64,000 nt of DNA from PALSA-505 sp036501145 (GTDB lineage: Bacteria; Actinomycetota; Actinomycetes; Streptosporangiales; Streptosporangiaceae). Numbering within the stretch: the stretch's first letter is position 1; every line of letters starts with the position of its first letter. Positions 9,465 through 18,234 of the stretch are shown here, in pieces. The stretch spans positions 24,705 to 88,704 of the forward strand of contig DASYAV010000003.1 in assembly GCA_036501145.1 (NCBI GenBank), read 5' to 3'. Both the position numbers and the translations under genes were made by a program. The notes under the pieces were generated by a model. The model made no database searches. It saw only the letters and a program-made list of their open reading frames with translations, and was not told the DNA's origin.

Positions 9465-10400
9465 TTAGGCCGGCCGCCGGCCCTGAGGTGGCGCGCCCGG
9501 TCGGTCCCGGGCCAGGCGGTCGATCTGCTGCTGGGCGTCGGCGATGACGCGGACCACGTCGCGGCCGAACCGGACGTCACAGGGGTGCGGCTCGCCGGAC
9601 GCGGCGCTGGCGGCCAGTTCGGTGAGCGCGGTGCGCAGCGCGGGGACCGGGTCCTCGGCCACGGTGGGCAGCGCGAACCGGCCGGCCTCGCCCCACAGCC
9701 ACAGCTCGAAGCCCTCGGCGGCCGGCGGTGCGCTCAGCGTGACGGTGACCGTGCTGGTCACCCCGCTCTCGTGGTGCAGCACGAGGTGGGTGACGTCGCG
9801 CTGGCCGGCGTCGGCGGTGACCGAGGCCACCGGGCCGAGCGCCGCCCACAGCAGGGAGATCGCGTGCGGCGCCACGTCCCACAGGCCACCCATTTCCCTC
9901 CGCCACGGCGTGTTGAACGGGCTTGACCCGTGCCAGGCGATGGCCAGCCAGACCCCGAACCCGCCGCCCCACGGGCCCTGGCGGGCCACCTGGTCCAGCC
10001 AGCCGCGTACCGCCGGCTGGAAGCGGGCGGTGAAGAACACCACCGACGCCACCCCGGCGTCCTGCACGGCATGCGCAAGTTCACCGGCCCGGCCGGCGGA
10101 CGCGGCCACCGGCTTTTCCAGCAGGAGATGTTTCCCGGCCCGGGCGGCACGCAGCGCGATGGTCGCCTGCACGTCCGGCGGCACGCTGAAGGCCACACCA
10201 TCCACGCTGTCCAGGAATGCGCCGATGTCCGGATAGGCGGTGGCCTGGTGGTCGGCGGCCAGCGCGGCCGCGGCGTCGGGGTTGCGGCCCCAGACCGAGG
10301 TGAACTCGATGCCCCCGGTGCTGGCCAGCGCGGGGGCGTGCGCGATGCGGGCCCAGTGCCCGGTGCCGACGAGCCCGAACCTCAGCGTCATGGCAGCCAT
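9465..10400 (-). CDS. Gfo/Idh/MocA family oxidoreductase
   Basis: NAD(P)-dependent dehydrogenase of 311 residues. The N-terminal Rossmann motif is GLVGTGHWARIAHAPAL, followed by the family's EKPVA motif (LLLEKPVAASAG) near residue 95 and a C-terminal alpha/beta domain containing PHAISLLWAALGP. Substrates of the family are sugars, inositols or other polyols; the specific one cannot be told. ATGs at 10400 and 10391 are both possible: GGAAGG is only 2 bases from the first and 11 bases from the second, so the shorter start is at least as likely. Confidence 0.9.
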   Translation of the reverse strand: MAAMTLRFGLVGTGHWARIAHAPALASTGGIEFTSVWGRNPDAAAALAADHQATAYPDIGAFLDSVDGVAFSVPPDVQATIALRAARAGKHLLLEKPVAASAGRAGELAHAVQDAGVASVVFFTARFQPAVRGWLDQVARQGPWGGGFGVWLAIAWHGSSPFNTPWRREMGGLWDVAPHAISLLWAALGPVASVTADAGQRDVTHLVLHHESGVTSTVTVTLSAPPAAEGFELWLWGEAGRFALPTVAEDPVPALRTALTELAASAASGEPHPCDVRFGRDVVRVIADAQQQIDRLARDRPGAPPQGRRPA

Positions 10401-10436
10401 ACCCTTCCGGTCGGCGAAGGCCGTCGTGGCCCCGGT

Positions 10437-11186
10437 TCAGCGCAGGTAGGAGGCGCCGTTGAGGTCGATGATCGTGCCGCTGGCCCATTCTGCCTGCGGC
10501 GAGGCCAGGTAAAGCACGCCGGCGGCGATCTCCTCGGGCCTGGCGACCCGGCCGAACGGGCTCTGCCCGCGGATCTGCTCGCCGCGCGGCGAGGCCAGTT
10601 CCTCGGTGGTCATGTCGGTCTCCACGTAGCCGGGGGCCACCGAGCCGACCGCGATGCCGTGCGGCGCGAGTTGGCGGGCCAGCGACTGGCCGAACGAGTT
10701 CAGCCCGGCCTTGCTCGCCCCGTACGCCGGGTGCCGCGGCTCGCCCCGGTAGGCGCCCCGGGAGGTCACGTTGACGATCCGGCCGCCGCCGCGCGGGATC
10801 ATGTGCCGGACCGCGCACCAGGTCGCGTTCACCGCGCCGAGCAGGTTGACGTCCAGGGTGTCCTGCCAGGCCGACTGCCACTCCTCGTAGGAGACGTCGG
10901 TGATCGGGTGCGGCACATAGATACCGGCGTTGTTCACCAGCACGTCGAGCCCGCCGAGCCCGTCCGCCGCCTCGTCCACCATCCGGCGCACCGCCGCGGG
11001 GTCGGCCAGGTCGGCCTGGACCAGCAGATGGCCGGGGCCGGGCAGCGCGGCCCGCACCGCCGTCGCCTCGGTCAGGCCGGCCCGGTAGTGCACGGCGACC
11101 CGGTCGCCCTGGGCGGCGAACGCCTGGGTGATGGCCGCCCCGATACCCCGGGAAGCCCCGGTCACCAAGATCGCGCGATCGGTCAC
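10437..11186 (-). CDS. SDR family oxidoreductase
   Basis: Classical short-chain dehydrogenase of 249 residues, with cofactor motif TGASRGIG at 9-16, the NNAG motif, and the catalytic Ser/Tyr/Lys region ending in YGASKAG. The C-terminal GTIIDLNGASYLR is typical of 3-oxoacyl-ACP reductase-like members. GTG start at 11186. It lies 36 bases upstream of the Gfo/Idh/MocA gene on the same strand, so the two probably form a small catabolic or biosynthetic operon with the NTF2-like gene. Confidence 0.9.
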   Translation of the reverse strand: MTDRAILVTGASRGIGAAITQAFAAQGDRVAVHYRAGLTEATAVRAALPGPGHLLVQADLADPAAVRRMVDEAADGLGGLDVLVNNAGIYVPHPITDVSYEEWQSAWQDTLDVNLLGAVNATWCAVRHMIPRGGGRIVNVTSRGAYRGEPRHPAYGASKAGLNSFGQSLARQLAPHGIAVGSVAPGYVETDMTTEELASPRGEQIRGQSPFGRVARPEEIAAGVLYLASPQAEWASGTIIDLNGASYLR

Positions 11187-11230
11187 CGGGCCAACTGTAG
11201 TCGCGGCGGCCGGGAGCGGCCGGCGGGCGG

Positions 11231-11368
11231 GTGCTACGCGGTGAGCTGACCGTGCTGGCCACCCGGCCGGTGAACACGCCGGGGGCGTTCGCCCTGCTGG
11301 AGTCGGCCCTGGCCATCCTGCGCGGGCAGGTGCTGGACATCCTCATCGCCGGCTTCGCCACCAGCTAA
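11231..11368 (+). CDS. Short unidentified ORF in the gap before the hydrolase
   Basis: A GTG-started frame of 45 residues (begins VLRGELTVLATRPV, ends ILIAGFATS). The codons are GC-rich at third positions, so it may be a remnant 3' end of a lost gene or a small hydrophobic peptide. No ribosome-binding site and no recognised family. It is the only coding-like signal in the roughly 290-base gap between the divergent SDR and hydrolase genes. Confidence 0.2.
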   Translation: MLRGELTVLATRPVNTPGAFALLESALAILRGQVLDILIAGFATS

Positions 11369-11479
11369 GCCCGCTCCCCCGCCCGGCCCGGGTCGGGTAT
11401 ACAGGACGGCGAGCCCGACGATCATGTAGGGAAGCAACCGCCCGCCTCGCGGGCGCGGGCCAGCCCTGGAGGCGCGCAG

Positions 11480-12277
11480 ATGGTGGATACCTTCACCGGC
11501 ATGGACCTGGCCAGCCACTGGGCCGGAGACGGCTACCCGGTGGTGTGCCTGCCCTCGTTCAGCACCGACCGCAAGGTCACCGAGGCCGCGTTCGACCCGG
11601 CCCTGGCGGCCGCGGACGGCTTGCGCCGGTGCTACCTGGACCTGCCCGGGCACGGTGAGTCGCCGCCCGGGCCGCCGACCTCCGACGGCGTGGTGGACAC
11701 GGTCAGCGGGTTCATCGACCGGCAGCTGCCGGGCCAGCGGTTCCTGCTGGCCGGCTGGTCCTACGGGGCCTACATCGCCGCGGCGCTGGCCCGGCGGCGG
11801 CCCGCCGATGTGGCCGGGATGCTGCTGGTCTGCCCGGGCGTGACGATCAACATGGCGGACCGGGACCTGCCGGGCGCCGGGGCCGCCGACGACGAGCCCG
11901 GCTGGCTGGACGACGTGCCACAGCAGTTGCGCGAGCACCTGTGGCAGGCACTCGGCCACCGCACCAGGGACGTGGCCGGGCGGGTGGCCGGGGTGCTAGC
12001 CGGCTCCACACCCGGCGACGAGGAGTACCGGCGGCGGCTGCGCTCGGGCGGGTACCCGGTCAGGGACGAGCAGTCCGCGTTCCCGTTCGGCGGGCCGACC
12101 AGCGTCATCACCGGGCGGCAGGACCGCATCGTCGGCTACGCCGACCAGTTCCGGCGGATGCGCTGCTACCCGTTCGGCAGCTACGCGGTGCTCGACCAGG
12201 CCGGCCACTACCTGCCGTTCGAGCAGCCGGAGTCGTTCGCCGGGCTGGTCGCCGAGTGGCGCCGGCGGTGCCACTGA
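11480..12277 (+). CDS. Alpha/beta hydrolase
   Basis: A 265-residue alpha/beta-hydrolase fold protein. The nucleophile elbow is GWSYG with Ser94; DLPGHGESPPG near residue 54 is the usual post-strand turn. AGHYLPFEQP near residue 235 carries the catalytic His, and the acidic residue is probably in TGRQDRIVGY. A cap segment occupies about residues 120-190. Substrate unknown. The ATG at 11480 follows a GGAGGCGC-type site. It is convergent with the phosphoesterase gene, 6 bases from it. Confidence 0.88.
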   Translation: MVDTFTGMDLASHWAGDGYPVVCLPSFSTDRKVTEAAFDPALAAADGLRRCYLDLPGHGESPPGPPTSDGVVDTVSGFIDRQLPGQRFLLAGWSYGAYIAAALARRRPADVAGMLLVCPGVTINMADRDLPGAGAADDEPGWLDDVPQQLREHLWQALGHRTRDVAGRVAGVLAGSTPGDEEYRRRLRSGGYPVRDEQSAFPFGGPTSVITGRQDRIVGYADQFRRMRCYPFGSYAVLDQAGHYLPFEQPESFAGLVAEWRRRCH

Positions 12278-12283
12278 CCCAGG

Positions 12284-12775
12284 TCAGGTCACCGGCAAGA
12301 TCTCCGCCCGCAGCAGACGGCCGCCCGATATCTCCAGCACGCCGAGCGTGCCGCGGGGCTGGCGGCGCCGGTCGGTGGGCGAGCCCGGGTTGAAGATGCG
12401 CAGCCCGTCGGCCGACTCGTCCAGCGGGATGTGCGAGTGGCCGAACACGACCAGGGCCGCCGCGGGGAACCGGCGCCGCATCCGGCGCAGCCGCCCGGCC
12501 GCCTGGCCGCTGTCGTGCAGCATCGCCACGGGCAGGCCGTCCAGGCCGAACTCGGCCACGTCAGGCGCGCCCCACGAGGCCACGTCCAGGTCGTCGTTGT
12601 TGCCGCGGACCACCCGCACCGGCGCGTACCCGGCCAGCTCGTCCAGCACCTCTGCGCTGCACACGTCCCCGGCGTGCAGGATGAGGTCGGCGCGCCGCAG
12701 GTGGGCGGCGACCGCGGGCGGGCAGGACTTCCACCGCCGCGGCGCGTGCGTGTCGGCCAGCGCGATCACTCTCAC
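12284..12775 (-). CDS. Metallophosphoesterase, YfcE/MJ0936-like
   Basis: A compact 163-residue calcineurin-like phosphoesterase. Metal-binding motifs in order: DTH (8-10), HAGDV (Asp37), RGNND (58-61) and FGHSH (about 113-116). The family hydrolyses phosphodiesters such as cyclic nucleotides or model substrates using two metal ions; physiological substrate unknown. The GTG start at 12775 is preceded by GGGAGG at good spacing. It is 21 bases downstream of the NmrA-like gene on the same strand. Confidence 0.9.
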   Translation of the reverse strand: MRVIALADTHAPRRWKSCPPAVAAHLRRADLILHAGDVCSAEVLDELAGYAPVRVVRGNNDDLDVASWGAPDVAEFGLDGLPVAMLHDSGQAAGRLRRMRRRFPAAALVVFGHSHIPLDESADGLRIFNPGSPTDRRRQPRGTLGVLEISGGRLLRAEILPVT

Positions 12776-12796
12776 CGTGCCATCCTCCCGGGGCGG

Positions 12797-13663
12797 CTAA
12801 CGGAGCCGGCCGTAGCGTCGTGACCGCGTTCCCGGGCTGACGTGCTCGCGCAGGAAGCCGGCAAAGCTGATGCGGCCGTCGGCGTGGTCCGGCGCCAGGT
12901 GGCCGCCTGCCGCGTAGCCGCGCATCAGCCGTCCGGGCAGCCGCACCGGCAGCACCGGGCGGCGGCGGCCGGCCGCGCGCAGCCAGGCCCTGGCCAGTTC
13001 GGCGGTGTCCTGCACGAGCGGGCCGCCGAAGTCGGCCACCCGCCCGGCGGCGGGGGCGGCCGCCAGCTCGGTGAGCCGGCCCGCCACGTCGCCGGTGTCC
13101 ACCGGCTGGAAGCTGACGCCGGCCGGCACCATCAGCACCGGCAGCGTGCCGGCCAGCCCGAAGAGGTAGCAGAGCAGGTCGTGGAACTGGGTGGCGCGCA
13201 GCACGGTCCAGGGCAGCCCGGACCGCGCCACCATCTGCTCGGCCTCCAGCTTGATCCGGTAGTAGCCGAGCGGCACCCGGTCCACCCCGACGATCGAGAC
13301 GTACACCAGGTGCGGCCCGCCGGCCGCCCGCGCGGCCGTGATCAGCTGGCCGGCGGCGGCCAGGTCGCGGCGCGGCCGGCGCGGGTCGGAGGCGCAGTGC
13401 ACGACCGTCCGCACGCCGCGCAGCGCCTCGCCGAGCCCGGCCCCGGTGACCAGGTCACCCACCGCCCAGCCGGGGCCATCCGGATCGCCGGCCGGGCCGC
13501 CGCCGGAGGCGCTGGAGGCGCCGCCGCCGGAGGCGCTGGACGGGTCGTCGGCCGGGCGGGCGCGGCGGCTGAGCACCCGTACGTCGTGACCGGCGGCACG
13601 CAGCCGCGGCACCAGCTGGCGGCCGAGCGCGCCGGTCCCGCCGGTCACGAGGATCGCCGCCAT
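12797..13663 (-). CDS. NAD(P)-binding atypical SDR, NmrA-like
   Basis: A 288-residue protein starting with GGTGALG (8-14), the nucleotide-binding loop of atypical SDR/NmrA-type proteins. YYRIKLEAEQMV follows near the middle and THE RATQFHDL motif of this group is seen as LRATQFHDL. ATG 13663 is chosen over a longer open frame because GGAAGGAAG stands just upstream and the residues beyond it look random. An internal duplicated stretch (SSASGGGASSASGGG) marks a surface loop. Roles in the family range from NADPH-sensing regulator to reductase; it is not assignable here. It is divergent from the secreted repeat protein. Confidence 0.85.
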   Translation of the reverse strand: MAAILVTGGTGALGRQLVPRLRAAGHDVRVLSRRARPADDPSSASGGGASSASGGGPAGDPDGPGWAVGDLVTGAGLGEALRGVRTVVHCASDPRRPRRDLAAAGQLITAARAAGGPHLVYVSIVGVDRVPLGYYRIKLEAEQMVARSGLPWTVLRATQFHDLLCYLFGLAGTLPVLMVPAGVSFQPVDTGDVAGRLTELAAAPAAGRVADFGGPLVQDTAELARAWLRAAGRRRPVLPVRLPGRLMRGYAAGGHLAPDHADGRISFAGFLREHVSPGTRSRRYGRLR

Positions 13664-13787
13664 GTGTCTTCCTTCCATTCGCTGCACGGGCACCGGCAGG
13701 AACTCACCAACTCCCTGACTCGTAGTTACCTGGTGGGACAGTGGGGTGTAAAGGCCGGAACGCCTGCCCGCTGCGAAGGGAAGCCCG

Positions 13788-15068
13788 ATGTCCACAGACC
13801 GGTGGCCGGCGGCCAGGAGGCCGCTGACCACAGCGGTGCCGGCCTTAACGCTGGCCACAGCGCTGGCCACCGTGCTGGCCACGGTGCTGCTGGCGCCCGC
13901 GACGGCGGCTAACGCGGGAGGCGAACGAGGCGGCGGGCGCGGCGGCGCGGGCACCGAAGAGCCGGCCACGGCCGGTGCGCCGGTCCCGGCCCGGTTGCCA
14001 CGGCTAGCGGCGCTGACCGCGGTCTCCTGCGCGTCGCCCCGGCTGTGCATGGTCATCGGCAACACCTCGTCGAAGAGCACCGCGGTGCTGCGCTGGAACG
14101 GCAGGAACTGGGCGGAGCTGCCGGTGCCCAGGCCGGCCACCGACCGCCTGGCCGCGATCTGGTGCGGATCGGCGACCTCCTGCCTGGCCGCCGGGGAAAC
14201 CACCCGCAACGCCTCGGGCAGCAGGAGCGTGCCGCTCGCAGAACAGTGGAACGGCTACGGCTGGACCGTGCTGCCGGTGCCCAACCAGGCACACACGTTC
14301 TGGTCCGGGCTGGCGGGCATCGACTGCGGCTCGGCCACCGCGTGCACGGCGGTGGGCAGCTACACCACGGCCAAGAGCGACCACGTCCCGCCCACCTACG
14401 CGCTGGCCGAAGGCTGGAACGGGCAGGCGTGGCGGCTCGAGCCAGCCACGAACCCGGAAGCGCAGCTCACCGAGCTGTCCTCGGTGAGCTGCTCGTCGGC
14501 CGGCGCCTGCACCGCGGTGGGCACCGAACTCGACGGCGGTCTGGTGGCGGAGCGGTGGAACGGCACGGCATGGGCCACGCAGCAGCCTGAGTCGTCCGGT
14601 GGCGGCGGTCCCGGCGACCTCAACGCGGTGTCCTGCCCCGCGGCCGCCGACTGCACCGTGGTGGGTGACTCGGGCGGCGACGACAACCAGGGGCTGACCG
14701 AGACCTGGAACGGCAGGAGCTGGGGATCGGAGTCGGTCGTGGCCCCGTCGGACTGGTCCACGCTTTCCGGCCTGAAATGCTGGTCGGCCACGGCGTGCAT
14801 GGCGGTGGGCAGCGATGACGGCTATCGCGGCGACGTCACCCTCGCGGCCTGGTGGAACGGCAGGTCATGGTTGCTCCGGCACACTCCCAGCGCGCCACGG
14901 CCCGCCCTCAACAGCACGCTCGGCGCGGTCTCCTGCGGCTCGCCCTCCGCCTGCCTGGCGGTCGGCGACAGCGACGGTGGCGTCGGCAAGACCGACTACA
15001 CCACGGGCAGGCGGGCGCTGGCCGAGTGGTGGAACGGCAGGAAGTGGCGCATGCTGCCTAGGCCGTGA
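13788..15068 (+). CDS. Secreted protein with seven Cys/WNG repeats (predicted beta-propeller)
   Basis: A 426-residue exported protein. An N-terminal signal region (hydrophobic about residues 15-43) is followed by a Gly-rich linker. Seven repeats of about 45 residues then fill the rest. Each opens with a hydrophobic strand and a pair of cysteines five residues apart (VSCASPRLC, IWCGSATSC, IDCGSATAC, VSCSSAGAC, VSCPAAADC, LKCWSATAC, VSCGSPSAC), passes through a V-G-turn, and closes with a WNG..W motif (WNGRNW, WNGYGW, WNGQAW, WNGTAW, WNGRSW twice, WNGRKW). Seven blades fit a beta-propeller with one disulphide per blade (inference). Probably a cell-surface or extracellular binding protein; ligand unknown. 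ATG 13788 follows GAAGGGAAG. Confidence 0.85.
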   Translation: MSTDRWPAARRPLTTAVPALTLATALATVLATVLLAPATAANAGGERGGGRGGAGTEEPATAGAPVPARLPRLAALTAVSCASPRLCMVIGNTSSKSTAVLRWNGRNWAELPVPRPATDRLAAIWCGSATSCLAAGETTRNASGSRSVPLAEQWNGYGWTVLPVPNQAHTFWSGLAGIDCGSATACTAVGSYTTAKSDHVPPTYALAEGWNGQAWRLEPATNPEAQLTELSSVSCSSAGACTAVGTELDGGLVAERWNGTAWATQQPESSGGGGPGDLNAVSCPAAADCTVVGDSGGDDNQGLTETWNGRSWGSESVVAPSDWSTLSGLKCWSATACMAVGSDDGYRGDVTLAAWWNGRSWLLRHTPSAPRPALNSTLGAVSCGSPSACLAVGDSDGGVGKTDYTTGRRALAEWWNGRKWRMLPRP

Positions 15069-15129
15069 CACGGCAAGGCCCGGTCAAACCCCGGGTGGCC
15101 GCCGCGGCCGGGACGCTACGATCTCGCCC

Positions 15130-16524
15130 ATGCTGGCCAGGAAGCCGGGTAAACCCGGACAGCTCTTCGAGCCCTGGTTCATCCCGTTCGCCCTGGTGAA
15201 CGGGGCCGCGGTGGGGCTCACCCCGATCCTGCTGCCGCTGGTGGCGGCCCGGCAGGGCGCGGGGCACGTCGGCCTGGTCATGGGGGCGTTCAACCTGGGC
15301 GCGTTCGCCGCCCCGGTGACCGGCGGGCTGGCCGACGCGCTGCACGCGCACCGGCTGCTGGCCACGGTGTGCTCGGCGCTGTCTGCGGTCACGCTGTGGC
15401 TGTTCCCTTACGTCGGCTCCGCGCTGCAGTTGCTGCTCGCGCTGGTCGGTGGCGCGGGTTTCGCCGGCGCGGTGACGATCGCCAACCTGCTGATCGTGGA
15501 GCGCAGGCCGGAGGGCGAATGGAACCAGCGGCTCGGCTGGCTGGAGACCGCACTCAGCGTCGGCCAGGGCGCCGCGCTGTTCCTCGCCGCCTGGCTGAGC
15601 GGGCTGTCGGAGAAGACCGGCCTGGGCATCGCCGCGCTGGTGCCGGCGGCCGCGGTGCCGCTGTCCCTGCTGCTGCTGCCGCGGCTGGCCCGGGCGGGTA
15701 CGGCGACACCAGGCACGGCCGGCTCAGCCGCAACCGGCACCGCCACGGCGGGCCAGGCCACCCCGTCGACGGCCCGGGCCGCGGCCAGGCACCGGCTGCG
15801 CAACGCCGGGCACACCGGCGAGTGGGGCCCGGTCAGCCCGTCGAGCCTGCCGCATGTGCCGGGCACCCGTCCGTCGAGGAACACGCTCCGCCGGGCGCTG
15901 GGGCTGCTGACCGGGGGGTTCGGCTGGATGCTCGCGGCCTGGATCCCCGCCTACGCGGGATCGGCGATCGTGTTCGCGCTGTACCCGGTGCTGTTCCAGC
16001 ATGCCTTCCGGGTGGCGCCGCAGACGTCCTCGGTGGCCTTCGCGGTGATCGTGTTCGTCAGCCTGCCGCTGTTCCTGCTGGCCGGCCGGGTCAGCCAGCG
16101 GCGCGGGCCGCGGGCGGTGATGGCCGGCGGCCTCGGCGCCCGGGTGGTGCTGCTGGCGCTGCTGGCCATCCTGGCCGCGACCGGGTCGGTGCCGGCGGTG
16201 CTGCCGCTCGCCGTGTTCGGCGGGATCCTGTTCGCCTGGTCGTTCCTCAGCGTGGCCTCGCCCGGGCTGACCGGGCAACTGGTCCCGCAGGCGGAGGGCG
16301 AGGCGCAGGGCGTGCTCAACGCGGCCAGCGGCATCGCGGGGTTCCTCGGCGCGGTCATCGGCGGCGCGGTCGCCAGCGCGGCGGGCTACCCGGCCGCGCT
16401 GGCCCTGGGCGCCGCCGCCACCGTGGCCGGGCTGCTGATCTTCGTGGTCAGGCTGCTGCGCCCGGCCCGGCCACGGCCCCGCCCACCGGCCACCGAGCCG
16501 CCCAGCCCCGCCCGGGCGGCCTGA
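15130..16524 (+). CDS. MFS transporter
   Basis: Major facilitator superfamily carrier of 464 residues with about twelve hydrophobic helices. ATG 15130 gives an N-terminus running directly into helix 1. The open frame upstream of it is inside the previous gene in another frame and is not real. There is a long Ala/Thr-rich central loop (about residues 190-240) between the two six-helix halves, then a basic Pro-rich C-terminal tail. Probably an efflux or sugar carrier; no substrate signature. No regulator is adjacent. Confidence 0.9.
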   Translation: MLARKPGKPGQLFEPWFIPFALVNGAAVGLTPILLPLVAARQGAGHVGLVMGAFNLGAFAAPVTGGLADALHAHRLLATVCSALSAVTLWLFPYVGSALQLLLALVGGAGFAGAVTIANLLIVERRPEGEWNQRLGWLETALSVGQGAALFLAAWLSGLSEKTGLGIAALVPAAAVPLSLLLLPRLARAGTATPGTAGSAATGTATAGQATPSTARAAARHRLRNAGHTGEWGPVSPSSLPHVPGTRPSRNTLRRALGLLTGGFGWMLAAWIPAYAGSAIVFALYPVLFQHAFRVAPQTSSVAFAVIVFVSLPLFLLAGRVSQRRGPRAVMAGGLGARVVLLALLAILAATGSVPAVLPLAVFGGILFAWSFLSVASPGLTGQLVPQAEGEAQGVLNAASGIAGFLGAVIGGAVASAAGYPAALALGAAATVAGLLIFVVRLLRPARPRPRPPATEPPSPARAA

Positions 16525-16602
16525 CCAGGTGAGGACACACCGGTAACCACACCGGGGTCGTGTTCGGCTACCCTGCCGACGAGCGACGGCAGAGGTGGAG
16601 AA

Positions 16603-18234
16603 GTGCCCGCAGCTAATGAGGACTGGGTAGCGCGTACCGCGGCCGAGGTGATCGCCGAGGGCGAGCGGCGCCACCCCGGTGCGGCCCCGACGTGCGCGAG
16701 CGGCATCAGCCCGTCCGGTTCGGTGCACCTGGGCAACCTGCGCGAACTGATGACCCCGCACCTGGTCGCGGACGAGGTGCGGCGGTCGGGGCACCCGTGC
16801 CGGCACATCCTGTCCTGGGATGACTACGACCGGTTCCGGCGGGTGCCGGCCGGGTTCCCTGAGGCCTTCGCCGAGCACGTCGGCCGGCCGCTGACGTCGG
16901 TGCCCGATCCGGTGGGCGGCTGCCATGAGAACTGGGCCGAGCACTTCAAGGACCCGCTGCGCGAATCACTGGCCAGGCTCGGCATCCGGGTCACCGAGAT
17001 CAGCCAGACGCGGATGTACACCTCCGGGGCCTACACCGGGCAGATCATCGTGGCCATGCGCCGCCGCGCCGACATCGCGGCCATCGTCCGGCGGTACCAG
17101 ACCAAGCGGGCCGGCGCGGACGAGGACGCGCCGGCGGACTACTACCCGTTCCGTCCCTACTGCGTGACCTGTGGCCGGGACGACACGACCGTCACCGCCT
17201 TCGACGACGACACCGCGGAGATCAGCTACACGTGCAGGTGCGGGGGCGGCGTCGGGCCGGTGCCCATCGGCCAGGTCGCGGGCAAGCTGGTCTGGAAGGT
17301 CGACTGGCCGATGCGCTGGGCCTACGAGCGGGTGACGTTCGAGCCGGCCGGCGTGGACCACGCCACACCGGGATCGGGCTTCACCGTCGGCCAGCACCTG
17401 GTCGGGGACATCTTCGGCGGGCAGATGCCGCTGCACTTCGGGTACTCGTTCGTCGGCACGCAAGGGACCGCGAAGATGAGCGGCTCGGCCGGCGGCGCCC
17501 CGACACCACGGGACGCGCTGGAAGTCTTCGAGGCGCCGCTGGTCCGGTGGCTGTACGCACGGCGCCGCCCGGAACAGAGCATCACGCTGGCGTTCGGCGC
17601 CGAGGTGGGCCGGGTCTACGACGAGTGGGACGCGCTCACCCGCAAGGTCGGCGACGGCACCGCCGCGCCGGGTGCCTGTGCCATCTGGACGAGAGCTTCA
17701 TCCACCGCGGACGGCAAGCTGCCGCAGACGCCCAGGCCGCTGCCGTTCCGCACGCTGGCTTCGGTCTATGACATCACGGCCGGTGACGAGGAGCAGGAGC
17801 TGCGCATTCTGCGCGCCCTGACCCCGGAAGCGCCGATCAACAGCGCCGGCGAGGTGCAGCCGCGGCTGGACTGTGCCCGGGCCTGGCTGCTCGGATACGC
17901 GCCGGACGAGGCCCGCACGACGGTCCGCGAGGAGCCGGACCACCGGATGCTGGCCGGCCTGACCGAGCAGGACCGGCACGCGGTGAAGCTGCTCGCCGAC
18001 CAGATGGCGGAGCACTGGTCGCTCGAGGGGCTGACCACGCTGCTGTACGGGATCCCGAAGCTGACCCGCGGGATGCCGATCGACGCACCGCCCACCGCCG
18101 AGCTGAAGGCGGCGCAGCGGGCCTGGTTCGTCCTGCTGTACCGGCTGCTCATCGGCAAGGACACCGGCCCGCGGCTGCCGACCTTGCTGCTCGCCATCGG
18201 CGAGGAACGGGTGCACGTGCTGCTCGGCGCCTGA
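16603..18234 (+). CDS. lysS: Class I lysyl-tRNA synthetase
   Basis: LysRS of the class I (archaeal-type) fold, 543 residues. The HIGH-like signature is PSGSVHLGN around residues 37-45 and the KMSKS-like signature is AKMSGS near residue 290. A cysteine cluster (CVTCGRDD and CRCGGG, about 187-215) resembles the zinc site of this family. It charges tRNA-Lys. Most bacteria use the unrelated class II enzyme, and actinobacteria may carry one or both. GTG 16603 is fixed by GGTGGAG just upstream. Convergent with the TetR gene, with no gap. Confidence 0.95.
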   Translation: MPAANEDWVARTAAEVIAEGERRHPGAAPTCASGISPSGSVHLGNLRELMTPHLVADEVRRSGHPCRHILSWDDYDRFRRVPAGFPEAFAEHVGRPLTSVPDPVGGCHENWAEHFKDPLRESLARLGIRVTEISQTRMYTSGAYTGQIIVAMRRRADIAAIVRRYQTKRAGADEDAPADYYPFRPYCVTCGRDDTTVTAFDDDTAEISYTCRCGGGVGPVPIGQVAGKLVWKVDWPMRWAYERVTFEPAGVDHATPGSGFTVGQHLVGDIFGGQMPLHFGYSFVGTQGTAKMSGSAGGAPTPRDALEVFEAPLVRWLYARRRPEQSITLAFGAEVGRVYDEWDALTRKVGDGTAAPGACAIWTRASSTADGKLPQTPRPLPFRTLASVYDITAGDEEQELRILRALTPEAPINSAGEVQPRLDCARAWLLGYAPDEARTTVREEPDHRMLAGLTEQDRHAVKLLADQMAEHWSLEGLTTLLYGIPKLTRGMPIDAPPTAELKAAQRAWFVLLYRLLIGKDTGPRLPTLLLAIGEERVHVLLGA

